Source: Cohnella luojiensis
GTDB lineage: Bacteria > Bacillota > Bacilli > Paenibacillales > Paenibacillaceae
Reading direction: 5' to 3'
Length of the DNA: 64,000 nucleotides
Assembly (NCBI RefSeq): GCF_004564235.1
Contig: NZ_SOMN01000018.1
Coordinates: 1-64,000 of the forward strand
Of the stretch, positions 1 to 7,975 are shown one piece after another. How positions within the stretch are numbered: the stretch's first letter is position 1; each line of letters opens with the position of its first letter. The notes beneath the pieces are model-generated. The model did no database searches, had not been told where the DNA came from, and worked only from the letters and a program-made list of their open reading frames with translations. The position numbers and the translations under genes are program-made.

Positions 1-120
1 AGACACCCTGCCAGTCCTACTCCTGTTGGAGTTAGGACCTCTGCTTCGGCTACGGCACTTTAAAGGGTAAAGTTACCGAGTGGATTTGAACCACTTAGAT
101 TGTGCGACTGTGAGGCGCAC
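1..120 (+). other. Hairpin-rich stretch at left edge, possible ncRNA 3' end
   Basis: No convincing reading frame fills these bases. On the plus strand successive short helices can be drawn: GTCCTA-CTCC with GGAG-T-TAGGAC, then GGTAA/TTACC, AGTGG/CCACT and TTGTGCG/CGCACAA, directly followed by the terminator at 121-154. This pattern fits the 3' end of a structured RNA whose 5' part lies outside the window. It could also be a degenerate element end. I do not recognise the RNA family. Confidence 0.3.
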
Positions 121-154
121 AAAGAAAGAGCGCTCCCGGGGGCGCTCTTTCTTT
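121..154. terminator. Bidirectional intrinsic terminator
   Basis: A 13-bp perfect inverted repeat (AAAGAAAGAGCGC and its complement) encloses an 8-base loop, with A- and T-rich flanks on both sides. It can end the plus-strand transcript entering from the left edge. It lies about 115 bp beyond the stop codon of the minus-strand gene ending at 271, so it may also serve that gene. Confidence 0.7.
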
Positions 155-270
155 GGTTCATTTGATTTTCGGCACGCCAAGATGCGTATAATCAAGAGCT
201 TGAAGAGTATGTTGGATGAACAAATGCGCCAATTGTATACCTAGACTCAACTTCATCAACTCCACTCTGT

Positions 271-1032
271 TTATAGATTCATGTCCTTTAACGCTGCATA
301 ATTGATCTCGTACACGGGGTCCCGCCATTCGGCAATTTCTATTATCCTCTCCACGAACTCGCGGAAATCCGGCGATTCGGAGTCCAGATCCTCCCGGATA
401 AAACCAATAACCTTCCAATCCTCCAACGTGAGCCAGTTGTTCTCCCAGAGATAATCATTATATTGTTTCCGGGTACAGCTTCTCTCCACGATCTCATCCC
501 CGATCACCTGAAAAACGATCTGCTTTTCGTAATTAGAAGGATATACATACAAGCAGCATCGGCTGTCGCGACGTTTCCTAACGGGATATCCCACCTTCAA
601 GTCGCTATAATCATAATTGACGTGCAGCCCCCAGATCTCTTGCAAGAAGATTAGCATTTCTTCTCGATATCGTCGCGCCACCTTGCTCTTCAGGTTTCGA
701 TCTACCCATTGGATGGCGTTCGGATGTATAAACCTTTCCTCGATAGGCTTCCTTATAACAGGCTCGGGAAACAGCTCCTTATAATCGAAATTCAAAGCAC
801 CCTCATTCAACGAAACCAAAGCTCCCTCCTGATCGAAAACGATATAAGACTTATTGACCCTGTGCTTGTAATGAAACTTCCCTTCCTCGTTTCCCATGAA
901 TGTCAAACAGACCATGATTTTGTCCTTATCCTCGGGACAGAATTTCTCCAAGTAATCGATAAGCGGGGCAAATGCCCGATCCGACCACTCCTTCGTTATT
1001 TTTCCTTTTGGATAATTTACCTTTGCATACAT
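271..1032 (-). CDS. Hypothetical protein, 253 aa
   Basis: I do not recognise this protein. The start is taken at the ATG at 1032, because AAGGAGG lies about 8 bases upstream; the longer in-frame extension has no such site. It looks soluble and rich in charged and aromatic residues, with no signal peptide and no membrane segment. The middle part alternates short beta-like stretches with charged helices, and the C-terminal third is acidic. Codon use resembles its neighbours. A strong hairpin followed by six T lies between its ribosome binding site and the upstream gene on the same strand, so expression may be separate or attenuated. Confidence 0.7.
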   Translation of the reverse strand: MYAKVNYPKGKITKEWSDRAFAPLIDYLEKFCPEDKDKIMVCLTFMGNEEGKFHYKHRVNKSYIVFDQEGALVSLNEGALNFDYKELFPEPVIRKPIEERFIHPNAIQWVDRNLKSKVARRYREEMLIFLQEIWGLHVNYDYSDLKVGYPVRKRRDSRCCLYVYPSNYEKQIVFQVIGDEIVERSCTRKQYNDYLWENNWLTLEDWKVIGFIREDLDSESPDFREFVERIIEIAEWRDPVYEINYAALKDMNL

Positions 1033-1060
1033 CCGAATTGCCTCCTTGGACAACAAAAAA

Positions 1061-1099
1061 CACCGTGCAAGCAGAAATAAGGCTTCTGCAAGCACGGTG
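1061..1099 (-). terminator. Hairpin plus T-run directly upstream of a ribosome binding site
   Basis: On the minus strand CACCGTGC and GCAGAA pair with their complements across a symmetric internal loop, followed by TTTTTTG and then, within about ten bases, AAGGAGG. It can end transcripts of the gene at 1170-1535. For any transcript that continues into the gene at 271-1032 it acts as a 5' leader hairpin. Confidence 0.6.
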
Positions 1100-1169
1100 C
1101 TTCCGTGTCTTGTTAATATTGAGACTAATATAGCATGAAGCTCTTAAAGTGACAATGGAATTATGCCTT

Positions 1170-1535
1170 TCACCTCCGCAGAAGAGTCATGTGCCAGCTG
1201 TCGGAACGGCTTAAGGAGCGCGTGTTTCTTGCCCGGTTGATCGCGCTGACAAGGAAGAAGATTCGTACTCCGTCTCCTGTATTATTACGGAAAAGAACCC
1301 TGTTAGGCGTCAGCTCGCCGCTTCCTCCACCGGCGATGAATATGCCCGGAGACGGCGGGGCTTCTATTTTGATCGCGAAAGCATCGTTGTCAAACTCGAA
1401 GTTAAGGTCTTTAAGAATGAGACTCTGCCTGTTTTGCACATCGATAACGATTTGCTGAAGAAGGATCGTTCTGCGGGGAGCGACAGCGATCGCGCACTTG
1501 CCTCCGACGATTCCGTTCAATTGAAACGATGACAT
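1170..1535 (-). CDS. Hypothetical small beta-rich protein, 121 aa
   Basis: Not recognised. Two ATG codons in tandem could start it. The second (1535) is preferred because AGGAGG ends 7 bases upstream, against 4 for the first. The N-terminal two thirds read as alternating hydrophobic and polar residues with a Gly/Pro-rich turn (PPSPGIFIAGGGSG near residue 60), typical of a small beta sandwich. The last 25 residues are basic. No signal peptide or membrane segment is visible. It is separated from the next minus-strand gene by a terminator-like hairpin. Exosporium or phage-type beta proteins can look like this, but I see no specific signature. Confidence 0.55.
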   Translation of the reverse strand: MSSFQLNGIVGGKCAIAVAPRRTILLQQIVIDVQNRQSLILKDLNFEFDNDAFAIKIEAPPSPGIFIAGGGSGELTPNRVLFRNNTGDGVRIFFLVSAINRARNTRSLSRSDSWHMTLLRR

Positions 1536-1636
1536 CATTTCACCTCCTGAGCTATGACTTGTACCACAGCTTATTCAGGAGACTTCCATATGGATTGAGT
1601 GTTTGCACCCCGCGCTAACGCGTGGATTTTATTGAT

Positions 1637-1777
1637 TTAGGCTTTGGCTAAACGGACGGTTGAGTCTTTCGCGAACCATTGATTGGCGACCGTTACGCCG
1701 AGCACGTTAGCCATCATGCCCGTACCGAGTCCCGTAACGAAGCCCCACAAGAGTTCAAACTGCCACAAGGATGTCAT
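1637..1777 (-). pseudogene. Remnant of an MFS transporter (OFA/monocarboxylate type)
   Basis: The minus strand encodes 46 codons from an ATG at 1777 to a TAA at 1637. The segment GFVTGLGTGMMANVLGVTVA followed by NQWFAK strongly resembles the internal TM3-TM4 region of major facilitator proteins, where W-F-x-K-(R)-R-G-L normally continues into TM4. Here the frame leaves the family pattern right after WFAK and stops 9 codons later. There is no ribosome binding site and no other transporter sequence on either side. It reads as the scar of a deleted gene. Confidence 0.6.
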
Positions 1778-1920
1778 AAGCGGACAACTAAATTAAAGCA
1801 TTCTTTATTTTGTGTCAACCCGGCAGCTGATTTCATCGCTATGAAGAAATGCTATACTTAAATGGGATAGAACCCGAAAACGAAATCGTAATCATGTAAA
1901 ATCCATAGGAGATATTGCTT

Positions 1921-3573
1921 ATGATACCTACTTACGACTTGGACGAAGATCAGTGGAATTTACTTGTCCAGGATGTTGCGGATAATTTTGACGACGTTAC
2001 CTTGAGCAGAGGGTTTCAATACTATAAGCAAGGCCGGGTCGTAAAGCTCACGTTACCGTCACAACGATATGTGAAAGCCCAAGTGGAAGGAACCGAGCGC
2101 TACTTCGTAGAAATCAACCTCGATTTCTTCACCGCAAGCTACTGCGACTGTCCGGTTAACGGCTTCTGCAAGCATATGTTCGCCGTGATATTGAAATACG
2201 CGGACATGCATAATCGATCGGTCCATACGCTCGTGAACGCCAAGATGACTGCGATGTCGAGACCGGATCCTAAACCCTCCCATGCCAAATCCTACAACCA
2301 AGCAAAACAGCTGGCGGAAAAGAAAGCGGCGGAGAACGAAAGACTGCTGAAGGAGCAAGCCCAACGCATACCCGAGATGAGCATCGCCCAATGGCATGAG
2401 CTATTCGAGCTCCGAAACGAATCGCTGACGCAGGGCTCGAGGAATACGCAGTTCGTGCACGATTCGCTGAAATCTCTTCTCCGAATGAAGCCTTCGCTCC
2501 CGGATAATCTTGAGCAGCTGTATGCGTTGCACGCGCAGTTGTTCGTCCTGTCGAAGCTTACGAAACAACCGCAGGACCAGTCGGGATACGTGTATTCTTA
2601 TTTGGCTTTTCACACGCATCACGCGGCTTCCGATTTACAGGAGTCTATCGGGCAATCCATCGCGAACGCGGCAACCATGGCTGCAAAGCAGTCCAACGAA
2701 CAGCTGGTCGAACAGACTTTAACCTATTTGCGCAACGAAATGCTGGCGGAAACGAACAATAACCACTATTTCCTGTCGCATTACCAAGCCATCTGGAGCC
2801 AATGGATACATCCCGCGACCCAAGATGCGTTTCCTATTTATTCCGAGGAACTGCTCCAATTGGAACGCGCCTCCGGCGATGCTGGGCAGTCTTTGTCTCC
2901 CTTAGCGCGAAGAGTGGCGCAAGCCGCCATGTATCAATATCAAACCAACGATCAAGAAGCTCTCAGGCTGCTTACCGAAGCCAACGAGATCTCCAATATT
3001 CCATCCGACTCGTTAACGCCTTTCTTAGCCCATCTCTCGCAATCCGGGCAGTGGAAGCGTCTAACGCAGTGGCTCGTAGAGATCACTCCGCTGCTCAACC
3101 TTCGGCGTAATGCGAGCATTCGTCCTTATACGGACTTCTGGGAGCTGGCCGTTCATCATCTGCCCGAAGTTGAATCTCTAATGTGGGACACCTTCGTCTC
3201 CTTGCTGCCGCATACGCGTGCACTGTATGAAGAGAAATTGCTTGCTAACGGCAAATGGGAGCGTTGGATGGATTATCACCTCAGCATAAACAGCGACCCC
3301 ATGGATTTCCGGGTGACCGATCTGCATCCCCTGGAGAAGAATGCGCCGGAGATTCTGCTCCCCTTCTACCATCAGGCAGTGGAACGATATGTGCTGATTA
3401 AAAACAGGGATGGCTACAAAGCGGCGGTCAAGCTCATGAAGCGTCTGGCCAAGCTATACAAGAAGTTAAAGCAGGAGCCGCGTTGGGAGCACTTCCTTGC
3501 TTCTTTCATCAGCCGTAACAGCCGGCTTCGCGCGCTGCAGGAGGAACTTCGGAAAGGGAAATTGGTGCCATGA
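1921..3573 (+). CDS. SWIM zinc-finger protein (YwqB-like)
   Basis: 550-residue protein with an N-terminal SWIM zinc finger at about residues 70-84, in which Cys-x-Cys-(6)-Cys-x-His (CDCPVNGFCKH) supplies the four zinc ligands. A charged, possibly coiled stretch follows (110-150), then a long helical region of TPR-like character. The ATG at 1921 is preferred over the TTG at 1915, because AGGAG lies 9 bases before the ATG and only 3 before the TTG. The stop codon overlaps the start of the SNF2 gene by four bases (ATGA), so the two are translationally coupled. SWIM proteins paired with SWI2/SNF2 ATPases are thought to help target DNA or protein. The B. subtilis ywqB/ywqA pair is the closest layout I know. 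Confidence 0.85.
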   Translation: MIPTYDLDEDQWNLLVQDVADNFDDVTLSRGFQYYKQGRVVKLTLPSQRYVKAQVEGTERYFVEINLDFFTASYCDCPVNGFCKHMFAVILKYADMHNRSVHTLVNAKMTAMSRPDPKPSHAKSYNQAKQLAEKKAAENERLLKEQAQRIPEMSIAQWHELFELRNESLTQGSRNTQFVHDSLKSLLRMKPSLPDNLEQLYALHAQLFVLSKLTKQPQDQSGYVYSYLAFHTHHAASDLQESIGQSIANAATMAAKQSNEQLVEQTLTYLRNEMLAETNNNHYFLSHYQAIWSQWIHPATQDAFPIYSEELLQLERASGDAGQSLSPLARRVAQAAMYQYQTNDQEALRLLTEANEISNIPSDSLTPFLAHLSQSGQWKRLTQWLVEITPLLNLRRNASIRPYTDFWELAVHHLPEVESLMWDTFVSLLPHTRALYEEKLLANGKWERWMDYHLSINSDPMDFRVTDLHPLEKNAPEILLPFYHQAVERYVLIKNRDGYKAAVKLMKRLAKLYKKLKQEPRWEHFLASFISRNSRLRALQEELRKGKLVP

Positions 3574-6530
3574 CAACGAGAAAACATACGGAAACGATCA
3601 GCATACAAGTCCTTTTCGACCGGCAAGGGAATGCGCTTATCCACGGCTCTTTCAATGAACACACTCACGCTTCCGGCGTTTTGCTAAAACAGAGCTTGTT
3701 CGCTTGGCATGAAGAATCCTTCTACGGAACCGAGCTGGAGGTCCGCCATATCCAAGGACTAGAGCTTGTCCTCCTTCCTGCGGAGATGGTCATCTCCTTC
3801 TTCGCGGAAGCTAAACGGCTCCAACATATCGAATGGACATGGGACAATTTTGCCGCTCGGCTTCTCGTGAAGCTTGCACCCAAGCTGGCCGAATTTCTTA
3901 GAGAGAAGCAATATCTCCCAAGCTATTCTGCCTTCCAAACAGGCAAACTGCTATGGACTTGGGATGAGGAAGCTTTGGAAACGGATGAACAGGCCGCGTT
4001 AGACGTAGACGAGGAAGACGCCGATGCTGTCGATGGGTTGAGGGCCGCGTTCTCTGCGTCGGTCTTCCACGCACATTACGGTTCGGAAGCAACGGCTTCG
4101 GATTTACGAAGGGAATTTCCGTTATTATTCGCTCGGAACAACACGACGGATACGGGTCTTGACGAGAAGGAATGGTTGATCGTAATAGGCTGGAAAGCAG
4201 ACAATGCTCCCTTTCGGCCCGCTCTGCAGCTACTGGAGCCGAGCGACGGGGAAGAGGCATGGCGGCTTCAGCTTGTCCTGCAGGATAAGCGGGACGCGGC
4301 GGCGATATTCCCCGCGCGGCTTGCGGAGGATGGCGATGTTTTCGGCTCTTGGCCGAGTTCCTGGACGGCGCATGTCAGACTGCGTTCGAACAGCTGGTTG
4401 GAGAGATTGCGGGCGAGTTTGCCTCCCGATAGGCTAAGCCATGATCGCGATAATATCCTCTCCAACCTTCTGGATGATGAAGCCGCATGGAGATTCTTGA
4501 CCGCGGACAGCCAACGGCTGCTTGAAGCAGGCTGGCAAGTGCTTCTGCCCGCTTGGTGGGAAACCGCCAGCCGCAAGAAGCCGCGGCTTCGGGCCAAGGT
4601 TAGCTCCGGCGAAGGATCGCGGACAGGCGGCTCGTTGTTCGGTCTTGATTCGATTATCGATTTCAACTGGCGAATCGCGATCGGCGAAGTCGACCTATCC
4701 GAAGCGGAGTTCGCCGAGCTCGTCGCGCGCAACGCGAGGTTGGTTCGTTTTCGCGGGGAATGGATTCAGCTTGATCCTGCTTTGCTCGCTCAAATTCGCA
4801 AAGCGATGGCATCCGTGGACAAGCGGCAAGGCCTTTCCTTCCAGGACGTACTCCAGCTCCACCTGCTCGGAGGAGAAGGAACATTCGCGGAGACGGAGGG
4901 CAATTCGGCGGAACAGGAAGCCGAGCTTGCGGAACGTATCAAGCTAGAGGTGGAGCTGAACGAGCATCTGATCAAGCTCATCGGGCAGCTCAACCAGCAG
5001 ACAGAGCATCCGAAGCTGCCCGTCCCTTACGGACTTCGGGCAGAGCTGCGGGCCTATCAGCAAGAAGGCTATGCCTGGCTTGCTTTCCTGCGCCGATTTG
5101 GTCTAGGAGCCTGCTTGGCGGATGACATGGGTCTGGGCAAAACCGTTCAACTAATCGCGTATCTGCTGCATATCAAGGAGAATACTCCGGAGTCGGATCC
5201 GAACAGGCTCCCTTCCCTGATCGTTTGCCCGACTTCCGTTCTAGGCAATTGGCAGAAAGAAATCGAACGTTTCGCTCCTTCGCTGAAAGTCATGCTGCAT
5301 TACGGAAACCGACGGCTAAGCGGGGAAGCATTCCTCGAAGAGGCTAAGCAAGCGGACGTCGTGCTGACATCCTATGCCACCTGTTCTCTCGATCAAGAGA
5401 CGTTGCAAGGCTTGACTTGGACCTCTATCAGTCTCGACGAGGCGCAGAATATCAAGAATGCACAGACGAAGCAGTCGACGGTCGTTCGAAGCCTTCCCGC
5501 GAAACACCGGATCACGCTTACTGGAACGCCGATCGAGAACCGATTGGCGGAGCTTTGGTCGTTGTATGATTTCATCAATCCCGGTTACTTGGGCAGCTCC
5601 CGTGAATTCACCAACCGTTTCGCCGCCGCGATCGAGAAGGACCGGGACGAGCAGCTCACTTCCGACCTTCAGAAGCTGATCAAGCCGTTCATGCTTCGCC
5701 GCAAGAAGAAGGATCCTGCGATTCAGCTCGACTTACCGGATAAGAACGAAATGAAAACTTATGTTCACCTTACGACGGAACAAGGCGCCTTATACGAACA
5801 AACCGTCAATGAGCTGATGGAGAAAATGCAGAAGCTAGAGGGCATCGAACGCAAGGGTGCCATTCTCGCCGCGCTCACGCAGCTTAAGCAGCTTTGCGAC
5901 CATCCTATGCTCCTTACCAAGGATGAGATACCAGCTATCATTGACGATTCCGAACCGCTAGTCAGCCGGTCCTCTAAGCTCGAACGCTTGCTCGCCATGG
6001 TCAAGGAGCTGCGGGAGGAAGGCGACCGCTGCCTCATATTCACGCAGTACATCGGCATGGGGCAGATGCTGAAGCTTGTGCTGGAGCAGGAGCTTGGAGA
6101 ACCCGTTCTCTACTTGAACGGCAGCACGTCCAAAACCGCCCGCGATCGTATGATCGACCTTTTTCAATCAAAGGAAGAGCCCGCTTCGGCGGACCAGCCA
6201 AACGTATTCATTCTCTCGCTTAAGGCAGGCGGCGTTGGCCTAAATCTTACCGCGGCGAATCACGTATTCCACTTCGACCGCTGGTGGAATCCGGCCGTCG
6301 AGAACCAAGCGACGGATCGCGCCTACCGCATGGGACAGACCCGCGACGTACAAGTGCATAAATTTATCTCGCTCGGCACGCTCGAGGAGCGCATCGACGA
6401 GATGCTGGATAGCAAGCAGCAGCTAAGCGATAACGTCATCTCCTCTTCCGAGGGCTGGATCACAGAGCTTTCGACGGACGAGCTGAAGGATCTCTTCACT
6501 TTGCGACGGGATGTCATTGGACAAGCATAA
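3570..6530 (+). CDS. SNF2-family DNA-dependent ATPase/helicase (YwqA-like)
   Basis: 986 residues with an N-terminal bacterial SNF2-associated region followed by a full two-lobe SF2 ATPase. Visible motifs are Walker A at about 518-525 (DDMGLGKT), the Walker B-type DEAQ near 622, LTGTP near 650, and motifs V-VI near 882-925 (KAGGVGLNLT, then QATDRAYRMGQ). It should translocate on double-stranded DNA and remodel bound proteins rather than unwind DNA; its physiological role in Bacillota is unsettled. ATGA overlap with the SWIM gene indicates one operon. No truncation or frameshift is seen. Confidence 0.93.
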   Translation: MTTRKHTETISIQVLFDRQGNALIHGSFNEHTHASGVLLKQSLFAWHEESFYGTELEVRHIQGLELVLLPAEMVISFFAEAKRLQHIEWTWDNFAARLLVKLAPKLAEFLREKQYLPSYSAFQTGKLLWTWDEEALETDEQAALDVDEEDADAVDGLRAAFSASVFHAHYGSEATASDLRREFPLLFARNNTTDTGLDEKEWLIVIGWKADNAPFRPALQLLEPSDGEEAWRLQLVLQDKRDAAAIFPARLAEDGDVFGSWPSSWTAHVRLRSNSWLERLRASLPPDRLSHDRDNILSNLLDDEAAWRFLTADSQRLLEAGWQVLLPAWWETASRKKPRLRAKVSSGEGSRTGGSLFGLDSIIDFNWRIAIGEVDLSEAEFAELVARNARLVRFRGEWIQLDPALLAQIRKAMASVDKRQGLSFQDVLQLHLLGGEGTFAETEGNSAEQEAELAERIKLEVELNEHLIKLIGQLNQQTEHPKLPVPYGLRAELRAYQQEGYAWLAFLRRFGLGACLADDMGLGKTVQLIAYLLHIKENTPESDPNRLPSLIVCPTSVLGNWQKEIERFAPSLKVMLHYGNRRLSGEAFLEEAKQADVVLTSYATCSLDQETLQGLTWTSISLDEAQNIKNAQTKQSTVVRSLPAKHRITLTGTPIENRLAELWSLYDFINPGYLGSSREFTNRFAAAIEKDRDEQLTSDLQKLIKPFMLRRKKKDPAIQLDLPDKNEMKTYVHLTTEQGALYEQTVNELMEKMQKLEGIERKGAILAALTQLKQLCDHPMLLTKDEIPAIIDDSEPLVSRSSKLERLLAMVKELREEGDRCLIFTQYIGMGQMLKLVLEQELGEPVLYLNGSTSKTARDRMIDLFQSKEEPASADQPNVFILSLKAGGVGLNLTAANHVFHFDRWWNPAVENQATDRAYRMGQTRDVQVHKFISLGTLEERIDEMLDSKQQLSDNVISSSEGWITELSTDELKDLFTLRRDVIGQA

Positions 6531-6631
6531 ACGGCTTTCGCCGTCCTTAGGACGGGGATATACGTTTGTGTCGAGCGGTCTGATGAGTGTAAAGACATAT
6601 AAAATTATACTTTCTGATCGTATGATAATAG

Positions 6632-6666
6632 AAAAGACAATGACCTTACACGGCCAGTGTCTTTTT
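6632..6666 (+). terminator. Intrinsic terminator downstream of the SNF2 gene
   Basis: AAAAGACA pairs with TGTCTTTT, with an inner TGACC/GGCCA helix, followed by a run of T. It lies about 100 bp after the SNF2 stop codon. Confidence 0.6.
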
Positions 6667-6689
6667 TCATTACGTATCATATATGCGAG

Positions 6690-6968
6690 TTAGGAAGGAC
6701 GTTGGATTTTAGTTTTCTTGATCAGTTTGCGAATAGCCATATTTCCTGAGATTACGATAAGTGCTCCTGCAAGGATACCTATCGAAACGGCATTTGCCTC
6801 AGATGCACCTGCGCTGAAAGCGACAGTTCCGACCGCGGTGCCCAGAGGGACCCCGATTACCACGACGACAATTCCTAAAGCTTTACCCATGCCGGACATC
6901 CTACTGGTAACGACTGTAGCCGCGCATGCGATGGATGTCATTAATCCGGCTATTCCCAATAAGAGCAT
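6690..6968 (-). CDS. Small membrane protein, three predicted helices
   Basis: About 92 residues if begun at the ATG at 6968, which has AGGTG about 6 bases upstream; an in-frame GTG at 6977 would add three residues. Three hydrophobic segments are evident (about residues 2-20, 30-51 and 60-78), and the C-terminus is strongly basic (RKLIKKTKIQR), so probably cytoplasmic. It sits 52 bp downstream of an orphan LytTR regulator on the same strand, with a 10-bp perfect inverted repeat in the gap. By position it could be a membrane-bound inhibitor of that regulator, as in the HdrRM and BrsRM LytTR regulatory systems. I do not recognise the protein by sequence. Confidence 0.6.
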   Translation of the reverse strand: MLLLGIAGLMTSIACAATVVTSRMSGMGKALGIVVVVIGVPLGTAVGTVAFSAGASEANAVSIGILAGALIVISGNMAIRKLIKKTKIQRPS

Positions 6969-6981
6969 TCCCTTCACCTAT

Positions 6982-7008
6982 TCTAGTAGAATCGTTCATT
7001 CTACTAGA
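6982..7008. repeat. Perfect 10-bp inverted repeat in front of the small membrane protein gene
   Basis: TCTAGTAGAA and TTCTACTAGA are separated by 7 bases. The repeat ends about 14 bases before the membrane protein start codon on the minus strand, leaving the ribosome binding site just outside. It may be an operator or an mRNA hairpin; there is no T-run to make it a terminator. Confidence 0.5.
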
Positions 7009-7028
7009 CTTGCCATATGAAGCGGATT

Positions 7029-7364
7029 CTAAACTCCGCCATCGCCGCGAAGCTCTATTTTTCCAAGCATTTTCCCCGAAACGGATAGTAAGACAACGCT
7101 ATCGATCGTCCGAATCCTCGCAACGTTGAGCAAGGGGTCGAAGGAATCTATGCTGCTTGAGTTGACAATCGTCCCCCTGTCCACTCGTATGAACCCCGCT
7201 GCTTCCAGAAGCAACGATATATCCTTGATGGTGGATATCGTCCTATATTTCTCGTCGTAAGTGTAAAATTCAATTTCCCCCGCCCCGTCCGTCTGTATGA
7301 ACTTGATTTCCCGCGCTTCTACCAAACGATGTTCCCCTTTAGAATTCAGCAGTGGCAGCAGCAT
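7029..7364 (-). CDS. Orphan LytTR DNA-binding regulator
   Basis: About 111 residues, essentially one LytTR domain, with no receiver domain and no membrane segment. The characteristic block FIRVDRGTIVNSSSID (about residues 58-73) contains the conserved Arg and Val-Asn of the family. The ATG at 7364 is chosen because GAGGGG lies 6 bases upstream; an in-frame GTG at 7382 lacks a site. Stand-alone LytTR proteins usually partner a small membrane inhibitor encoded next door, and a three-helix protein follows here. Three imperfect direct repeats of AGTTNCAAT (minus strand, 7431-7472) lie upstream and could be its binding sites. Confidence 0.8.
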   Translation of the reverse strand: MLLPLLNSKGEHRLVEAREIKFIQTDGAGEIEFYTYDEKYRTISTIKDISLLLEAAGFIRVDRGTIVNSSSIDSFDPLLNVARIRTIDSVVLLSVSGKMLGKIELRGDGGV

Positions 7365-7430
7365 GCTTATCCCCTCACTCACGGAGCTTTGTATATGTCG
7401 GGTAGAACCGGTAATAATACCAATGAATCT

Positions 7431-7472
7431 AGATTGAAACTCGAATTGTTACTATACATCTCAATTGTAACT
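7431..7472 (-). promoter_or_regulatory. Three imperfect AGTTNCAAT direct repeats upstream of the LytTR gene
   Basis: On the minus strand AGTTACAATTG (7472-7462), AGTAACAATTC (7453-7443) and AGTTTCAATCT (7441-7431) share a direct-repeat pattern in the LytTR/XRE intergenic region. LytTR proteins bind direct repeats, so autoregulation is plausible. The repeats do not match the published streptococcal consensus exactly. Confidence 0.35.
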
Positions 7473-7575
7473 CAAAATAATATTTATTAGTACTGTTTTT
7501 ATCATTTTCTGTATTCAACGGCGCGTGTAAACCTGCTCGGGATTTATCTACACTGGAGTCAAAGAGGTGTGGACG

Positions 7576-7935
7576 ATGGATATCGATATTCTTAAGCTAG
7601 TCGGACAGCGCATACGGAGCTTGCGGAAGGAACGAGGAATGTCTCAGGAGCTGCTCGGGGAAAAAGGGGGCTTTCATTATTCCTATATCGGCCAGATCGA
7701 GAGGGGAGAGAAAAATATTTCCCTTCTGAATCTCGCTAAGATCGCCGCCGCGCTTGAAGTAAGCCTGTCTCAATTGTTCACCTACGTGGACGAAGAGGAG
7801 CAGCGCACGGAATCCGAGACCGATCTGCAGGAAATATTGTCGACGCTTAGGTACCAGCGCCCTGACCAGGTCAGAATGGTTCGGAACGTCGTCCGCGAAA
7901 TACTGGGCGAGCACGACAAATACACGACCGATTGA
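7576..7935 (+). CDS. XRE-family transcriptional regulator
   Basis: 119 residues. An N-terminal HTH_3 domain (about 5-65) has the expected pattern, with MSQELLGEKGGFHYSYIGQI as the helix-turn-helix core and ERGEKNIS following it. A short acidic linker and a C-terminal helical tail (about 85-115) may mediate dimerisation. The ATG at 7576 is preceded by AAAGAGGTG at 6 bases spacing, so the upstream in-frame GTG is not needed. It is transcribed away from the LytTR gene and shares the 210-bp intergenic region with it. SinR-like single-domain regulators of this size are common in Paenibacillaceae; the target is unknown. Confidence 0.85.
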   Translation: MDIDILKLVGQRIRSLRKERGMSQELLGEKGGFHYSYIGQIERGEKNISLLNLAKIAAALEVSLSQLFTYVDEEEQRTESETDLQEILSTLRYQRPDQVRMVRNVVREILGEHDKYTTD

Positions 7936-7948
7936 CCGAGATAGCGAT

Positions 7949-7975
7949 AAAGCCGACCTTATAGGGTCGGCTTTT
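7949..7975. terminator. Bidirectional terminator between convergent genes
   Basis: AAAGCCGACC pairs with GGTCGGCTTT around a 6-base loop, with T on both outer sides. It serves the XRE gene and overlaps the final codons of the convergent gene ending at 7959. Confidence 0.8.

Noticed and set aside
60-120. tRNA-like T-arm (TTCAAAT loop) and an anticodon-like arm on the minus strand
   Set aside because: No D-arm, no acceptor pairing and no CCA; the position of the 5' half is occupied by a terminator.
1679-1861. 60-codon plus-strand frame
   Set aside because: Antisense to the MFS remnant, no ribosome binding site, and no family resemblance.
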